A stretch of DNA of 64,000 bases from Gremmenia infestans. Taxonomy: Eukaryota > Ascomycota > Leotiomycetes > Helotiales > Hamatocanthoscyphaceae. The position numbers and the translations under genes were made by a program. The stretch spans positions 186,001 to 250,000 of the forward strand of contig JAFEVB010000001.1 of the NCBI GenBank assembly GCA_032629725.1, read 5' to 3'. Positions 1 to 12,641 of the stretch are shown here, piece by piece. How positions within the stretch are numbered: the stretch's first letter is position 1; each line of letters begins with the position of its first letter. Under the pieces are notes generated by a model, which was not told the DNA's origin, searched no databases, and worked only from the letters and a program-made list of their open reading frames with translations.

Positions 1-677
1 CATATTCGATGAAAGACGGTTCCGTGATAGGATTCAATGGTTGCTTCCTCGCAATTAAGGTACTGCGATCCAATGCACTTAAGTTCTTGAAGTGCCTGTT
101 TCGTTGATATCCAGTACATTGTCGTTTAGATTTCGTACACTGGCCACAAGAGGGTCTTCCTTGATCACACTGCATCCAGGTTCCCATTTAATACCTTCCC
201 CGGCGAAGCATTAGTGGTGTCTGCATACCTTGACTCTCCGTTTTCGACAAGTGTTGCATCCTTGTGATTTCCCAGCTACGCCTACCATGTTTACATTGCT
301 ACGAGTCTCGTGATGATTGTGAGAGAATATGGCAGCTGTCGAAAGATATTACCTTTCTGAGTGATGACAGGAGGAAGATGTTGAGATCGAAGTAGATATA
401 TACACCGTTAGTCTTGCGTCCAAACTAGTCTCATTTAGGAGACATCTTGCGAATGTCTGCTTATGTACGCGTTGATCGTCCCCACACCTTTTAACGTAAC
501 ACCAATCAAACGGACGCCAAGACATTGTCACCACGCGGCATTGTACTGTCACTTGATTGCTTTGGTCAAACCAGATCCGATATCACTTTAAAATTCCGTG
601 TGTATAATACAGACGTAATTGAGCATTTCACTGGGTATGTGGACAACGAGAACACTGTCAAGATAAACTGCAGATAC
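1..677. other. Left-edge non-coding stretch
   Basis: No reading frame here has a recognisable product, a plausible splice pattern or a neighbour that it could join. The short open frames are under 90 codons and look random. It probably holds the 3' flank of the YTP1-like gene, which ends at 678, and sequence belonging to a gene outside the window. Confidence 0.5.
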
Positions 678-2608
678 TCACTGAACCAGAATGACTCTGT
701 GCCGCCACGTCTCCTCCCTCTTCTCCGCCCAACCCTTCACCACAAGAAGGAAAATGACCCACGCCATTAACATCGCCGTGATACCCATAGTAACAGTTGC
801 AACGACCATCCCATTGACACCACTGTCAATCATAGATTGCACAGTGTCTCGGTTCTGTGACATCTCCACGTCAGATTGATTCTTGACTGGGGAGATTGCA
901 AGAAGGGTGGATAATCTTACACTCGCCATAAGCATGAATCCCCCGCAGATGAAGCAAACCGAGCAAACGAGCTCGGACGGTGGACGTGATGGGTATATTG
1001 AGGTTGGTGGGGAAATTTGAAGGAGTAAATAACTGCAACATCGTGCTGCTGATGCGGAAATGAGAAGGTTTCCAAACTAAGTACATCAGCAAGAATCCTA
1101 ATCATAGTGGGGAAGTTACTTGTTTGTGCATCATAGTTGATTCCGTGCTCATCTGGTGATGTCCGCCAAGAATGATTCCTAGGAGGAAGATAATCATCGC
1201 TGGAATCGGGTTTATCGAGATCCCTAGTTGCGGTTGCAGATGTTTCGAGAATTCGCCATTAGGGGGTGGAGCTTTAGGATATGCCTTGACCAAACGACGA
1301 AGTGCCTTTGACTCAACCATTAACCCGCACTGGAAATAGTTTAGAATTTGTCCAACTGTTAGCTCGTTAGGGTCACCTACTAATCCGCCACCAATGAACA
1401 AAAGAGAGATAGCAACATGTTCAAAATCTTGGGAAACCCATGCTTCACCCCATGCGGAAAGATGCTCCAGAAATACGTTCGTAATCCCGTAGAAGAATAT
1501 GACAAAGCATTCAACCGTCTCCATTGACATCGAGGCAGTCCGCTTTGTCAGATTGGAAGGTTTGAGGTTCCAGGCCCATCCGAATTCAGCGAAACAGCCT
1601 ATCCAGCGACCGAGGGTAACAATTCCAATCCCAACGAAAACCCCCCCTTTGATGAAATGTGCTAATCCATTGAAAATATGTTTCTCGTGCTGTTTTGTAG
1701 GTATTAGTAAGTTGTCCAAGTATCTCGATCAACATACGCACGAATATCCCGGCCATTGTGACAATTCCGGTACAAATAGCGACAAAGCCAAGAATTGGCA
1801 GTCCTCGATCAACAATAACGTACCACAAGTCTAGGATGCGTACAAGTAGATTCGATCCGAAAACGTTGGCCCACCGCCGATTCCATGTCATAGGTTCTTC
1901 GTATCCGTTCTCGAGCCTTGCACTGTAATGTAAGTGGACATCGAATAGCGTCTCGGAGTCAGACTCGATAGAAGATTCCGATAGCTCGGGGTAAGGAGAG
2001 GCGGCTCTGGATGACGAACTTCTGCTTGGTTGATTCAAAGCTTCCATATTGCGCTCCTCTTCCCTAGTCATCCTGCCAGTTGCTTCTGCGATAAATGGTG
2101 CTCGTTCATCTTTGGTCCCGGAATCCGATGTCCTCCCAATGGAATCTTTGACAATTCCGATAATGAAATGTGTAAGTATAAGAGCAGACAAGGTCCACCC
2201 AAGATTATTGTGCGAGGCTTTTGGGTATAGATCCGGAGTTCTAGAGTTGTATGCCCAACCAAAAACCGTGCCGATGCCGTGAAGAGCGAGGAATGCGATG
2301 TGAGACGGATATCGAAGATTTGACTTTGCGATATTGAGCATTATGGCTAGCTTACATTAATTCTCTGGGCTGCATTTGACTTCGGAAGGAAACATACAGA
2401 TGGGTAAGGCGCCGATCCAACCAAGAAACATAAATATAATGTGGGCATAAAGTAGATTTGATGAAGTGTGGTCTCTGAAATAGCTTTCTGCTGGAATCGA
2501 CGATGAAGATACATCTTTAGTGCTTGCGTTCATAGGTGTGGCTGTCAGAGGAATTGCTTGAAATGTCATTGCTACTGCAACGTAGACATGAAAATGAGGG
2601 TGCCACAT
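678..2608 (-). CDS. YTP1-like multi-pass membrane protein (DUF2427 + Ytp1 C-terminal domain)
   Basis: Four exons, read on the minus strand: 2608-2398, 2346-1742, 1689-1120, 1076-678, giving 594 codons. The three introns (51, 52 and 43 nt) have GT..AG ends. Splicing gives the continuous run ALPISIMLNIAKSNLR across the first junction and GIFHEKHIFNGLAHFIKGG across the second. The N-terminus looks like a signal peptide, followed by a DUF2427-type membrane block. A Ser/Glu-rich loop lies near residues 150-205. The C-terminal Ytp1 domain carries GGHHQMS and a PPSELV motif before the last helices. Length near 600 residues fits fungal YTP1 proteins. The molecular role of the family is unknown; it is an integral membrane protein with weak resemblance to mitochondrial electron-transport proteins. 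The start at 2608 is the first ATG that gives the hydrophobic leader. Confidence 0.82.
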
Positions 2609-3111
2609 CGTGCTGACGGTGAAATATTTCCTAATTGATGGGTAGCTTCGTATAAGAAGTAGTAAAGAGCTAGAAGCACGAAGATATGTGAAACGATGTA
2701 TGAGAGTGACTTGAAAAAGGATAGAAAGAAGTACTTTATATACGCATAGTCCTTCCCATAGCTGCGGTCATCTCGGATTCTCGTCACCGCCAAGAACTAG
2801 AAATTCCTCGGAAGCCGGCGTTGAAACCTTCTTACATCTTTATACAAGTTGCGTCCATAATTTTTCGCATCTTGCAACTCCAAGAAGTATTCTTGTAATA
2901 CGACCTGATATCGGGTACATGGAAAGTCTTGCAAGGCCGCGAGTGAGGCTAGCTTCATACCCCCTAAATAATGAACACTAAGCCAAGATGGGCGACATGT
3001 TGCGAGACAAATAGAAGGGGATAGGTATGGCAATATTATCATTAATGTAGTAATCCCTGTGGCAAAATTGAGAGTCTTGTCAGGAGCGAAAACTAGAAAT
3101 TGGAAGATCAA
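2572..3111 (-). CDS. Possible membrane-protein gene or fragment, unrecognised
   Basis: Two minus-strand frames (3111-2797 and 2793-2572) join in frame if a roughly 39-nt GTAAGA..CTAG intron is removed near 2835-2797. The result would be about 165 residues with three or four hydrophobic segments, including a strong one near the C-terminus (VSHIFVLLALYYFLYE). I do not recognise the product. No ATG opens the frame, the intron would be shorter than any of the well-supported ones here, and the 3' end overlaps the YTP1-like start in another frame. It may be a decayed gene or chance. Confidence 0.22.
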
Positions 3112-3423
3112 GTGAAGAATGATGGAACTTGCATATACACAGCTGAATGCTCTCTAGCGCCAGTTTCAGCCGCAATTCATGTCGACGCACGCGACGACTT
3201 CCTCACCACGGCAGCTCTGCATATTCCCAAGCACTTGCTAATAAATTCTACAAGCCCAACTACGCGTTAGGGTTCAGATATAACAAATCAATTGCGAAAA
3301 CATCCCCCATACGGCATTGCCGCGCACGGGTCTAGAGGGATTTGAAATCCGTGGCAAGGAATTAATCAGTTGGCTGCTATCAACGTGTAAGATTCTCTCT
3401 ACGCCTGATGTCCCTATCATGAT

Positions 3424-5564
3424 TCATGCCACGCCTAAAGATGTGATCTCGCCTTGTTCTTTTATAGGCTGCTCGCCGACCTTGTACTCTGCCTTCCAGC
3501 GTAACTTTACCGAGTCTCCTTTTCCTTGTTCTACTCCGTTCAAGTGAATCACCTGTCTGACACCCGCTTGTTCGTGTGGTTGAAGCCGTCGTCCAGTTTG
3601 TGGCTGAAGCTTGAGAGAGTATCCCTGAGGCTGTTAGCAAGGACACGCTGGATTGCCATTTTAAAGTACTTACCTTTGTGACTGCGGCCATAAAAGTCAG
3701 TTCGGATATGGGCTGGGGTGTCGCGTTTGAAAATGTCAAAGACAATGTAATAATCGTTGGCGTTTGTGCTTCTCGAGTCGCATGTAGCGAAATGCCAATG
3801 TTGGTATTACTAACAGCGATAGTATTCGAGGGCGGAAGCGCTTCAGGTAACGCAGATGAAAATGCCCACTCGTCGTCATCAGCTACAGGAGCAGCTGTCG
3901 GTGCCACAGCTGGTGCTTGGTGGTTTCCAAAATCAAACATGGATGGTTGGGCTTGCTGGGGTGTTGAATGTCGAACAGGAGAGGCTAAAGCAGCGAACGG
4001 ATCGATTGACGGAGCAGGAGGTTGAGCCTTAGCTGTTATAGCTGCTTGTTGCTGTTGAAATAAGGATGGCTGTGGGGTGGCGGCTTTGGGAGTTGGTGCT
4101 GCGGATCCAAAAGTTGAGAATGCCAAATAGTCTGGTTTGACCGGTTGTGGGTGTGATGGGGGTGGCGAGGTGGTAGGTGTTGGCCCTCTTGCCGTACTGT
4201 AGTCCGATGTCGAGGATATTAAAGCAGGACCGGGAATATCTATAGTCATAAGCAAGAGTAAGAAAGCGCAAGACACATCATACTTACTACCATTGCTCCC
4301 AAATCCAAGAGAAATCCCACCACCCTGTCCATAACTTTCACCCATTGAAAGACCAAGCAAATCATCTTCCAAACCTCCAGGTTGACCTTGTTGCGCCGGA
4401 GGTGACGTTTCCATCGAAGCACCCCCATTTGGCTCTGAATCCCCACCGAAATCGATCAGGGACAGCTCGTTATCAGAATTCTTCCCCACACCCGTGCTTG
4501 TTCCAAGCGTTCCTTTGGCAATCTTAGCAGCAGACTCAACATCTCCTTTTTTCATCAACTTATATCGCTCCACTGTCCGGTGTATGCTATCATTGATTTC
4601 CAAAAGTTTCGCAACCGCTTCGTGATCATCGGATTCCTCCTCGCACATCTTTTGAATCTTTGGGTGGGCGCTTTGGAGTGCCGAGGCCAACTCTTCGTAT
4701 ACATCGCCCTCGGTCATCTTATCACCGGGCCTGAACTCCTCCAGCCTCTCTTCCAGTAATCTTGCCTTTTGCTGTACTTTTCCAACCTCCTCGGCGGCTT
4801 TTGCCCTGTAATCGGTTTTTGTTCGGGTATCATATCCTGCCATTATCTTCATCAATCGGTTCGCTTCTTGGAGGTCTTCGGGTCCACCACGTCGGATCAG
4901 CTCTTGCAACTTGGCAGACTGGGCGGCCTTTTCTTCTTCCTCCATTTCTTCCGCAGATTTCAGATTCTAGTAGAATGTCAGAATAGATATCACGAGTTTT
5001 GCGAGGAAACAAACATACGTCACTAGGATTCAAAACAGCTGCATCTTCTCTCCTGACCTCGGGGAATATATATCCTTTGTAACTCAGAAGCCGATGCATA
5101 TCCCGGATAAAACCCAAATCCTCCTTGTACCGCGAAGTCTGACATATTGTGCCCCGCCATTCCTCAATAGCCTCCAGAATCCTCTGCTGTACTCTAGTCG
5201 GTCTTATCGGGGGGCGCTCAGGAAACCTCCGGACGAGTTCGTTGAGGAATTCTTTGGTACTAATCTGAAGATGAAAAGGGTATCCGCAATTCTTGACGCA
5301 AATATCGAGGAGACTGAGAGCTAGCAAGGAGACGTTAGGGTTGCGATGATTGATGTAATTGACGATCGCGACAGCCCCCTCCCTGGGCGCATTGCCCTTT
5401 TTCGAATTGATGAGGTCGGAGATCTCAAGATTGAGCGCCAGGTTGGGCTCAAAGTTCTCGGGACTGCATGCTTGTTGGACGTATCTCTGGAGTTGTGAGG
5501 GGCCTGCATCTCCCATGGTGCCAAAGCGGTCTCTGGCCGCCATCCGCGCAGACGCTGCCTCCAT
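3424..5564 (-). CDS. GGA-type clathrin adaptor (VHS-GAT-GAE)
   Basis: Four exons on the minus strand: 5564-5019, 4966-4288, 4239-3674, 3630-3424; 665 residues. GGA proteins are Arf-dependent monomeric clathrin adaptors that sort cargo at the trans-Golgi network. A VHS domain fills about residues 20-165 (LNLEISDLINSKKGNAPREG, then NPNVSLLALSLLDICVKNCG). A GAT helical region covers about 200-345. The hinge has a clathrin-box-like EDDLLGLSMG and is rich in Pro, Gln and Ala. The last exon is needed for the end of the gamma-ear (GAE) domain: it restores LKLQPQTGRRLQPHEQAGV and the KLRWKAEYKVG strand before the stop. Without that splice the frame runs into Arg-rich nonsense. The gene is divergent from TSR3 with about 300 bp between the starts. 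Equivalent to yeast GGA1/GGA2. Confidence 0.9.
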
Positions 5565-5861
5565 CTGGAGGGGTTTGAGGGGATATCAGCACTGGCACTG
5601 GTGGTTGTAGAGGGAGGGATGGAGAATTCGAGGGGTTGCCTGGGTGTAGAGCAAGCTGGCGAGAGTGTGCGGCGCAGAGTGGTGGGGGGAAATAACACCG
5701 TTTCTGACAGAATCATGAGGTGCAGTGCCAAGCGAAGCCGAAGCTGAAGCCTTGGTGGCGTGGAGTCCGTCCCCCGTCACCAAATAATTTACTGTACAAC
5801 TTTTAACACAACACAACCTCCTCTCCTCTCCACCCACAACACAAAACAGACTCCTCTCAAA
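5565..5861. promoter_or_regulatory. Shared GGA/TSR3 divergent promoter
   Basis: The 297 bp between the two start codons must serve both genes. The TSR3 side is C/T-rich (about 5795-5860), with repeated CAACAC and CTCCTC tracts, typical of fungal 5' leaders. No TATA box is obvious. Confidence 0.5.
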
Positions 5862-7034
5862 ATGGTCCGACACAAGAAAGATGGATTCTCTTCCAGAGGC
5901 AAGAAATACAGCAATGCCCCAAGAGCAAGAGGCCTTCGAAACGATGGTGAAGACGGCGAACACCCCGCATCGCGCCCCGCCTTCAAAGCTGCATGCTGGG
6001 ATTTGGGACACTGCGACCCCAAGAGATGTTCAGGGAAGAAACTCATGAAGATCGGTCTCATGCGCGAGCTTCATATAGGCCAAAAACACTCTGGAGTCAT
6101 CATCAGCCCGAATGCGAAACAAACCATTTCCCCCGCCGACCGAGAGCTTTTCGAGCAGTACGGCGCAGCAGTGGTGGAATGCTCATGGGCTAGAGTGAAA
6201 GAGGTGCCATGGCCAAAAATTGGAGGGAAATGCGAGCGACTGCTCCCGTACCTGGTGGCTGCGAATAGTGTGAATTATGGAAAGCCTTGGAGGTTAAACT
6301 GCGTGGAGGCGCTGGGTGCGGCATTTTACATCTGCGGACATCCCGAGTGGGCTGAGGAGGTTCTGTCACATTTCTCATACGGGCAGTCATTTCTAGACAT
6401 CAACTCGTCAATACTGAAGCGGTACGCGGCTTGTAAGGATGAAGCAGAAATCAAGAAGACAGAGGAGGCGTGGATGGCTAGGTTGGAGAAGGAATATGCG
6501 GATAGTAGGGCAGATGGAGAAGATGGGCCGGAGACAGATATTTGGAAAGGAGGAAACACGAATCATCGAGCGCCAGTCAGTTCCGATGAAGAAGATGAGG
6601 ATGAAGACGGAAACGGGGACGGAGAAAGTGACGAAGAGATTGATGGCATATATTTGGGCAAGAAGCCACCAAAGAATCTTGAAGAAGCAGCAGAGGAAGA
6701 CAAAGACCCTTTTGAGATATCGGAGGATGACGACGAGGAAGAGATGGCAGAGCTTAGACGAAGAGTGCTGGCATCGAAACCATTTTCAAATCCAACAGAC
6801 ACTGGACAAAAGTCAGCACCGGAAAAGATATCTCGCCCAGTGCCATTGAAGGAAGACTCAGATGTGGAAGCCGACTCGGACAATGGCGACGATGACGAGT
6901 TTGACAACATTATCGATGCCACTCCAGTCACAGACAGAATTGGGATCCAAGCCAAGCAGAAAGCAAAGACGTCGGAACCTCTTGCTAGTGCAGTCTTCTC
7001 GAGAACAGTCGTGGGTGCCCCAAAGAAGTGGTAG
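5862..7034 (+). CDS. TSR3: 18S rRNA aminocarboxypropyltransferase Tsr3
   Basis: One exon, 390 residues. Tsr3 transfers the 3-amino-3-carboxypropyl group of S-adenosylmethionine to a hypermodified pseudouridine of 18S rRNA late in 40S assembly, in the cytoplasm. The N-terminal half (about residues 40-215) is the conserved domain, with the RLI-like start (CWDLGHCDPKRCSGKKL), the DCSW-equivalent ECSWARV, and RLLPYLVAANSVNYGKP followed by LNCVEALGAAFYI. The C-terminal 170 residues are acidic and Ser/Glu-rich, as in other fungal homologues. The frame is open upstream to 5760, but the first ATG in it is at 5862 in a good context (TCAAAATGG). Confidence 0.93.
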   Translation: MVRHKKDGFSSRGKKYSNAPRARGLRNDGEDGEHPASRPAFKAACWDLGHCDPKRCSGKKLMKIGLMRELHIGQKHSGVIISPNAKQTISPADRELFEQYGAAVVECSWARVKEVPWPKIGGKCERLLPYLVAANSVNYGKPWRLNCVEALGAAFYICGHPEWAEEVLSHFSYGQSFLDINSSILKRYAACKDEAEIKKTEEAWMARLEKEYADSRADGEDGPETDIWKGGNTNHRAPVSSDEEDEDEDGNGDGESDEEIDGIYLGKKPPKNLEEAAEEDKDPFEISEDDDEEEMAELRRRVLASKPFSNPTDTGQKSAPEKISRPVPLKEDSDVEADSDNGDDDEFDNIIDATPVTDRIGIQAKQKAKTSEPLASAVFSRTVVGAPKKW

Positions 7035-7633
7035 TGAAATCAAGACATCAATCGCATCCCCGTCTTAAAGATGGAAAACATCTATGAGGTGAAATGAAAG
7101 ACATATGATCGTGGAAATGTGGTACTAATCTTGTACTTTATTTTCAAAGGCCACTGATACGGAGAGTCCTATTTCAATGTAATCTATCCCTTCAATTGCT
7201 GCAAAGTTTTGCATCTGTGTCTCAAAAGTCAAAATGGACTTGTTCGATCTTCTTTCTTCGCGCCGATTATGATTATACCCACATTCCTTCTTTTCTTTCA
7301 AGGCAACAAAGCCTCATTACAGTAGCACTGAGCCTCATCCTTCATGTGTCGATCCTCTTCGGGAATAAGCTTGTTTGTGGGCGCCTTAGGCACCCACCAC
7401 TACCATGCAGGCACACCTACATCTCCACATCGCGATCTCCAGCATGTTGCTAGTATCCAGTTTAAGTCTTTTTGAGAGCTAGTCAGTCCCCGCCTTTTCG
7501 TGATCCTGGTCCATTTGTCCGCCTCTGTCGCTAGGTTTGGTATTTCAGTATAGTCCTTTCGTTTCAACAGTATCTGCATATGTTTTTCTGCTTGTTGGAC
7601 TTGGCTTGTAATTGAGTAGCTGTCTTTAGGAGA
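7035..7633. other. Intergenic region TSR3-MFS
   Basis: About 600 bp with no supported gene. It must hold the TSR3 terminator and the promoter of the MFS gene. A short minus-strand frame at 7400-7648 resembles nothing known. Confidence 0.45.
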
Positions 7634-9287
7634 ATGACTGTTGGCCATAGAGATGGCGGTGGGACTCTCAGCACGTCGAACTCGCTGTCCCCTGCTAAGG
7701 CCGATGAGGAGAAAGAGGCCAGCAAAGATCTAGGAAAGTCTGTTCCTTGTGCCAGAAATGGCGCTCAAGCACAGGCCGTGATGGATTGGGATGGTCTAGA
7801 TGATGTTGATAATCCGCACATATGGTCTCCGTCTAAGAAGATGTATCACGTCTTGGTGCCGGCAATACTCGGCTTTGTTGTGTAGGCAATCACATTACAT
7901 GACATTGTTTCTCAAAGTCTGTAATTATTAACTCTTCAACAGCTCACTAGGAACGTCGCTCTACCCGCCATCGGTCGATTCCATCGCCCACCACTTCCAC
8001 ACCAGCAACGAAGTCAGCCTCATTGGCTTCACGACCTTTGTCCTCGGACTGGGCTTCGGGCCTGTACTCGGCTCTCCAGCCAGTGAAACGCTTGGACGTC
8101 GGCCCGTATACCTAATCACCATTCCCCTTTTCGGACTCTTCACGCTAGGTGTTGGATTTGCTCAAAATGTGCAGACTGTGATCATCTGTCGGTTTTTCGC
8201 GGGCTTGTTTGGTGGTCCTGCGTTGGCTGTGGGCGCGGGTACGAATGCGGATTTATATCCACCAGACAAGCGTGTCTTCACCACCAGTCTTTTCACTCTC
8301 GGGCCGTTTTTTGCTACTGGTGTTGGGTAAGTTGTTGTTCCAGCCTGACTTGACTGCGTAATCGGAAACTGATGTGTAGACAGCCCGGTCATTGGTTCAT
8401 ACGTGGATTCCCGAAAGGGGTGGAGATGGGTAAACTGGACGTCGATATTCTTCGGCGTGTTCGGTTTCATCTTCTCCATGTTTACGCAAGAGACATACAA
8501 GAAGATAATCCTCACCAAAAGAGCCAAAGCGCGTGGCGCACCTCTGCCACCAGCTCCTACCGGCCTAGCATTTTTCAAACACATAATGACAGTTGTGCTG
8601 TTCCGACCTATTCACATGCTGTTCACCGAACCTATCGTCGCATCGTTCGCCATCTACGTATCCTTCAACTTCGCCGTGCTCTTCGGCTTCTTGGCTTCGA
8701 TCCCCCTGATTTTCACCACCGTCTACGGCTTCAGTCACGCACAGAGCGGCCTCCCGTTTATAGCCATCGGCATAGGCTGTCTCCTCTCGATCCCCACCAT
8801 GCTTCTGCTAGATAGGATCTTCTACCGCAGAGCAGTGCTGAGAGCGACAGCATCTGGAAACGGCAGTGCAGTTGCGCCCGAATACCGCCTGTACGGCGCG
8901 ATGCTGGGCAGTGTTGGTTTGCCGGTCAGTTTGTTCTGGTTCGCATGGACGTCGCAGGAGAGTGTGCATTGGATCGTGCCTATCATCGGATTGATCCCTT
9001 TCGCATGGGGCAATATTACTGTGTTTATCAGCTGTGTGCTGTACATGGTCGATACATATATGGCTGCCAATGGGGCGAGTGCGATGGCGGCGAATGGGCT
9101 GGCGAGGTATATTGCTGGGGCGGTGTTTCCGCTGTTTACGGTGCAGATGTATAATGGGATGGGGTTCCAGTGGGCGAGTAGCTTGCTGGGGTTTGTTACT
9201 GTTGTTTTGCTGCCGGTGCCGTGGGTGTTGTTCTTGTTTGGCGAGAAGATTAGACGGAGAAGTGCATATGAGACTTGGAAGGGGTAG
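7634..9287 (+). CDS. MFS drug:H+ antiporter-type transporter (DHA1 family)
   Basis: Three exons: 7634-7881, 7943-8326, 8384-9287; 511 residues. The first intron is 61 nt; the second (57 nt) uses the CAG at 8381-8383, giving TGVGPVIGSYVDSRKGWRW across the junction. A cytosolic N-tail of about 65 residues ends in NPHIWSPSKK, typical of fungal DHA1 multidrug/polyamine exporters (the NP.nWs..kK signature). About 12 membrane segments follow, with the motif-A-like GPVLGSPASETLGRRP between helices 2 and 3 and the helix-5 antiporter motif GPVIGSYV. The substrate cannot be read from the sequence; drugs, toxins or polyamines are family-level possibilities. It is separated by 1 kb from the mannitol dehydrogenase and shows no clear cluster link. 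Confidence 0.88.
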
Positions 9288-11074
<1,787 letters not shown>

Positions 11075-11799
11075 ACCATCACCGCACCATCACCCATCAC
11101 TCACATCACCCCACTTCGCTTCATGTCACATTGTATCAGTCATTGCTAGGAAATTATGGAAGGGTGTATCATGATCGAAGATTCTGTCTTGCTTGCTTGT
11201 AGGGAAGATAGATAAAGAGTGAATTAAAAGCTAAAAAGAATTTTTACCCGCCTGCATGTCCATTCAGCCCATCCCGTTCGAGTGATTCAATTTACATCAC
11301 CTCTCTATAAATGCCCTTCTTTCTTTCTTTCTTTCACATCTCAATTTACCTTTCGACTCCAAGCAATGCATTCATTCATTCATTCATTTATGCAAACCTT
11401 CACATCAATCAATCCTCCCTTCCCTTTCCTCCCCTCTCTCCCTTCCACGCACCCAAATAATAACACCGAGAAACACCCGACCACCGCATTACCCCTCACC
11501 TCACTCAGCGGGATGGAATTTACCCCTCCCCTCCCCTCAGCTTATCGCTTATATCGACTCGACTCCACTCCCTCCACTGCACTGTAGGCCGAGCGCGCGC
11601 TGTGCGGATTATCACCCGTCTACTTGTACTCACTCCGTACTTTACTCCGTATATATCTGATCTCCTTCCATCCTTCCTTCCTTCTGTATTTACTCGTACA
11701 GTAGTATAGTATTCGCCGTATCTCTACCTAGAAGACCTCCCTCCCTCCCTTTCATACCACTTATATCACTTGCCATCGCATCGCATCGCATCGCACCAG

Positions 11800-11843
11800 G
11801 TGACGCTCCGCTGGCCCTCCGGGGGCCACTGCCGTGGAGGCCC
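11800..11843 (+). repeat. Left arm of a perfect 44-bp inverted repeat
   Basis: This GC-rich 44-mer (starts GTGACGCTCCGCTGG, ends CGTGGAGGCCC) is the exact reverse complement of 11979-12022. Complementarity stops at both edges. Each arm also holds a smaller hairpin (GGCCC..GGGCC). No target-site duplication is obvious. Confidence 0.95.
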
Positions 11844-11978
11844 GGAAGGGGGGGTATATGGTGATACTGAGGTTTATATATACTATATATCAGTTCGAAC
11901 TGTATGACTGAATGGATGCATTAAGTACATGCCTAGTGTACTGTAGGTAAGAGACGGAAGGGAAGGGAAGGGAATAAT

Positions 11979-12022
11979 GGGCCTCCACGGCAGTGGCCCC
12001 CGGAGGGCCAGCGGAGCGTCAC
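11979..12022 (-). repeat. Right arm of a perfect 44-bp inverted repeat
   Basis: Exact reverse complement of 11800-11843 across 135 bp of AT-rich spacer. Whole unit 223 bp. It could be a MITE-like insertion or a structured non-coding element. Confidence 0.95.
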
Positions 12023-12218
12023 TATACTAAAAGGGTGGATAGGTATGAAGCAGCGGAATTCATATGGTTGAAACTTGAAGCTTTAGGTTGAGTGAAGGTT
12101 AGATGGGATAGAGGGTTAGTGGAAAAGGATCTTTGGGGGGTTTGCTTATGGGTGTTCTGTTCTGAGATATAATTAGGTACGGTACGTGGTTATGTAGTGC
12201 AGAGACAGCGAGCGCAGT

Positions 12219-12641
12219 TTATTTATTTGTCTTGCGGGCTGAATCTAGCATGCTTGATTGATTCTTTATCGGATGAGTAGAGCAGTATTGATGTCCTCTC
12301 ACGCGCTCTTCCTTCCTATAACGCAGCTCGAAACCTCTATCATGCGCCGTCACGGCCCGCACGCCCCTCACTTTATTCGCGGCAATAGCGACGCCCAGTC
12401 CGGTACCACAGATCAACAAGCCCCGGTCTGCTTCGCCGCGCGAGATGGTGCGGGCGGCTGAGACGGCGTAGTGCGGGTAGGCGGTTTTGTCGGACGCGGT
12501 GAGGGGCCCGACATCTTGGACCGAGGAGACGCGCGGGTCGGAGCTGAGGTCGGCGAGGAGGAGGGATTTGTAGGAGAAGCCGGCGTCGTCGCCGCCTATC
12601 ACTATGCGGAGGGGCGGAGGGGGAGGGGGAGGGGGAGACAT
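12219..12641 (-). CDS. RpiB/LacAB-type sugar-phosphate isomerase, C-terminus aberrant
   Basis: Single frame of 140 residues. RpiB-family enzymes isomerise aldose and ketose phosphates (ribose/ribulose-5-P, allose-6-P, or tetrose-P in erythritol pathways). The first 110 residues are well conserved: [37 protein letters not shown], and the anion/catalytic-Cys loop [19 protein letters not shown], ending RAVTAHD. After AHD the usual segment (SFSVERSVLSND..., then MGQRVIG) is absent; instead the frame runs [15 protein letters not shown]. In another frame just downstream, ERTSIL faintly recalls the lost ERSVL, hinting at a frameshift or an unrecognised exon. No MGQRV-like block was found downstream. 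Divergent from the aldolase gene. The gene is either broken at its 3' end or has a diverged tail. Confidence 0.75.
   Translation of the reverse strand: MSPPPPPPPPLRIVIGGDDAGFSYKSLLLADLSSDPRVSSVQDVGPLTASDKTAYPHYAVSAARTISRGEADRGLLICGTGLGVAIAANKVRGVRAVTAHDRGFELRYRKEERVRGHQYCSTHPIKNQSSMLDSARKTNK

Larger units (their letters stand above)
11075..12218. other. Low-complexity intergenic region with microsatellites
   Basis: No coding gene supported. Tracts include TTTC repeats near 11311-11334, ATTC repeats near 11369-11388, C/T-rich sequence to 11760, and a TCGCA pentamer array near 11775-11796. The latter ends immediately before a perfect inverted repeat, listed separately. Confidence 0.6.

Noticed and set aside
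5321..5731. 136-codon minus-strand frame across the GGA start
   Set aside because: Thr/Ser/Pro-rich shifted frame overlapping the VHS coding region.
11282..11587. Plus-strand frame of 101 codons in the microsatellite region
   Set aside because: Translation is low-complexity Phe/Pro/Ser/Thr from TTTC/ATTC tracts; not a gene.
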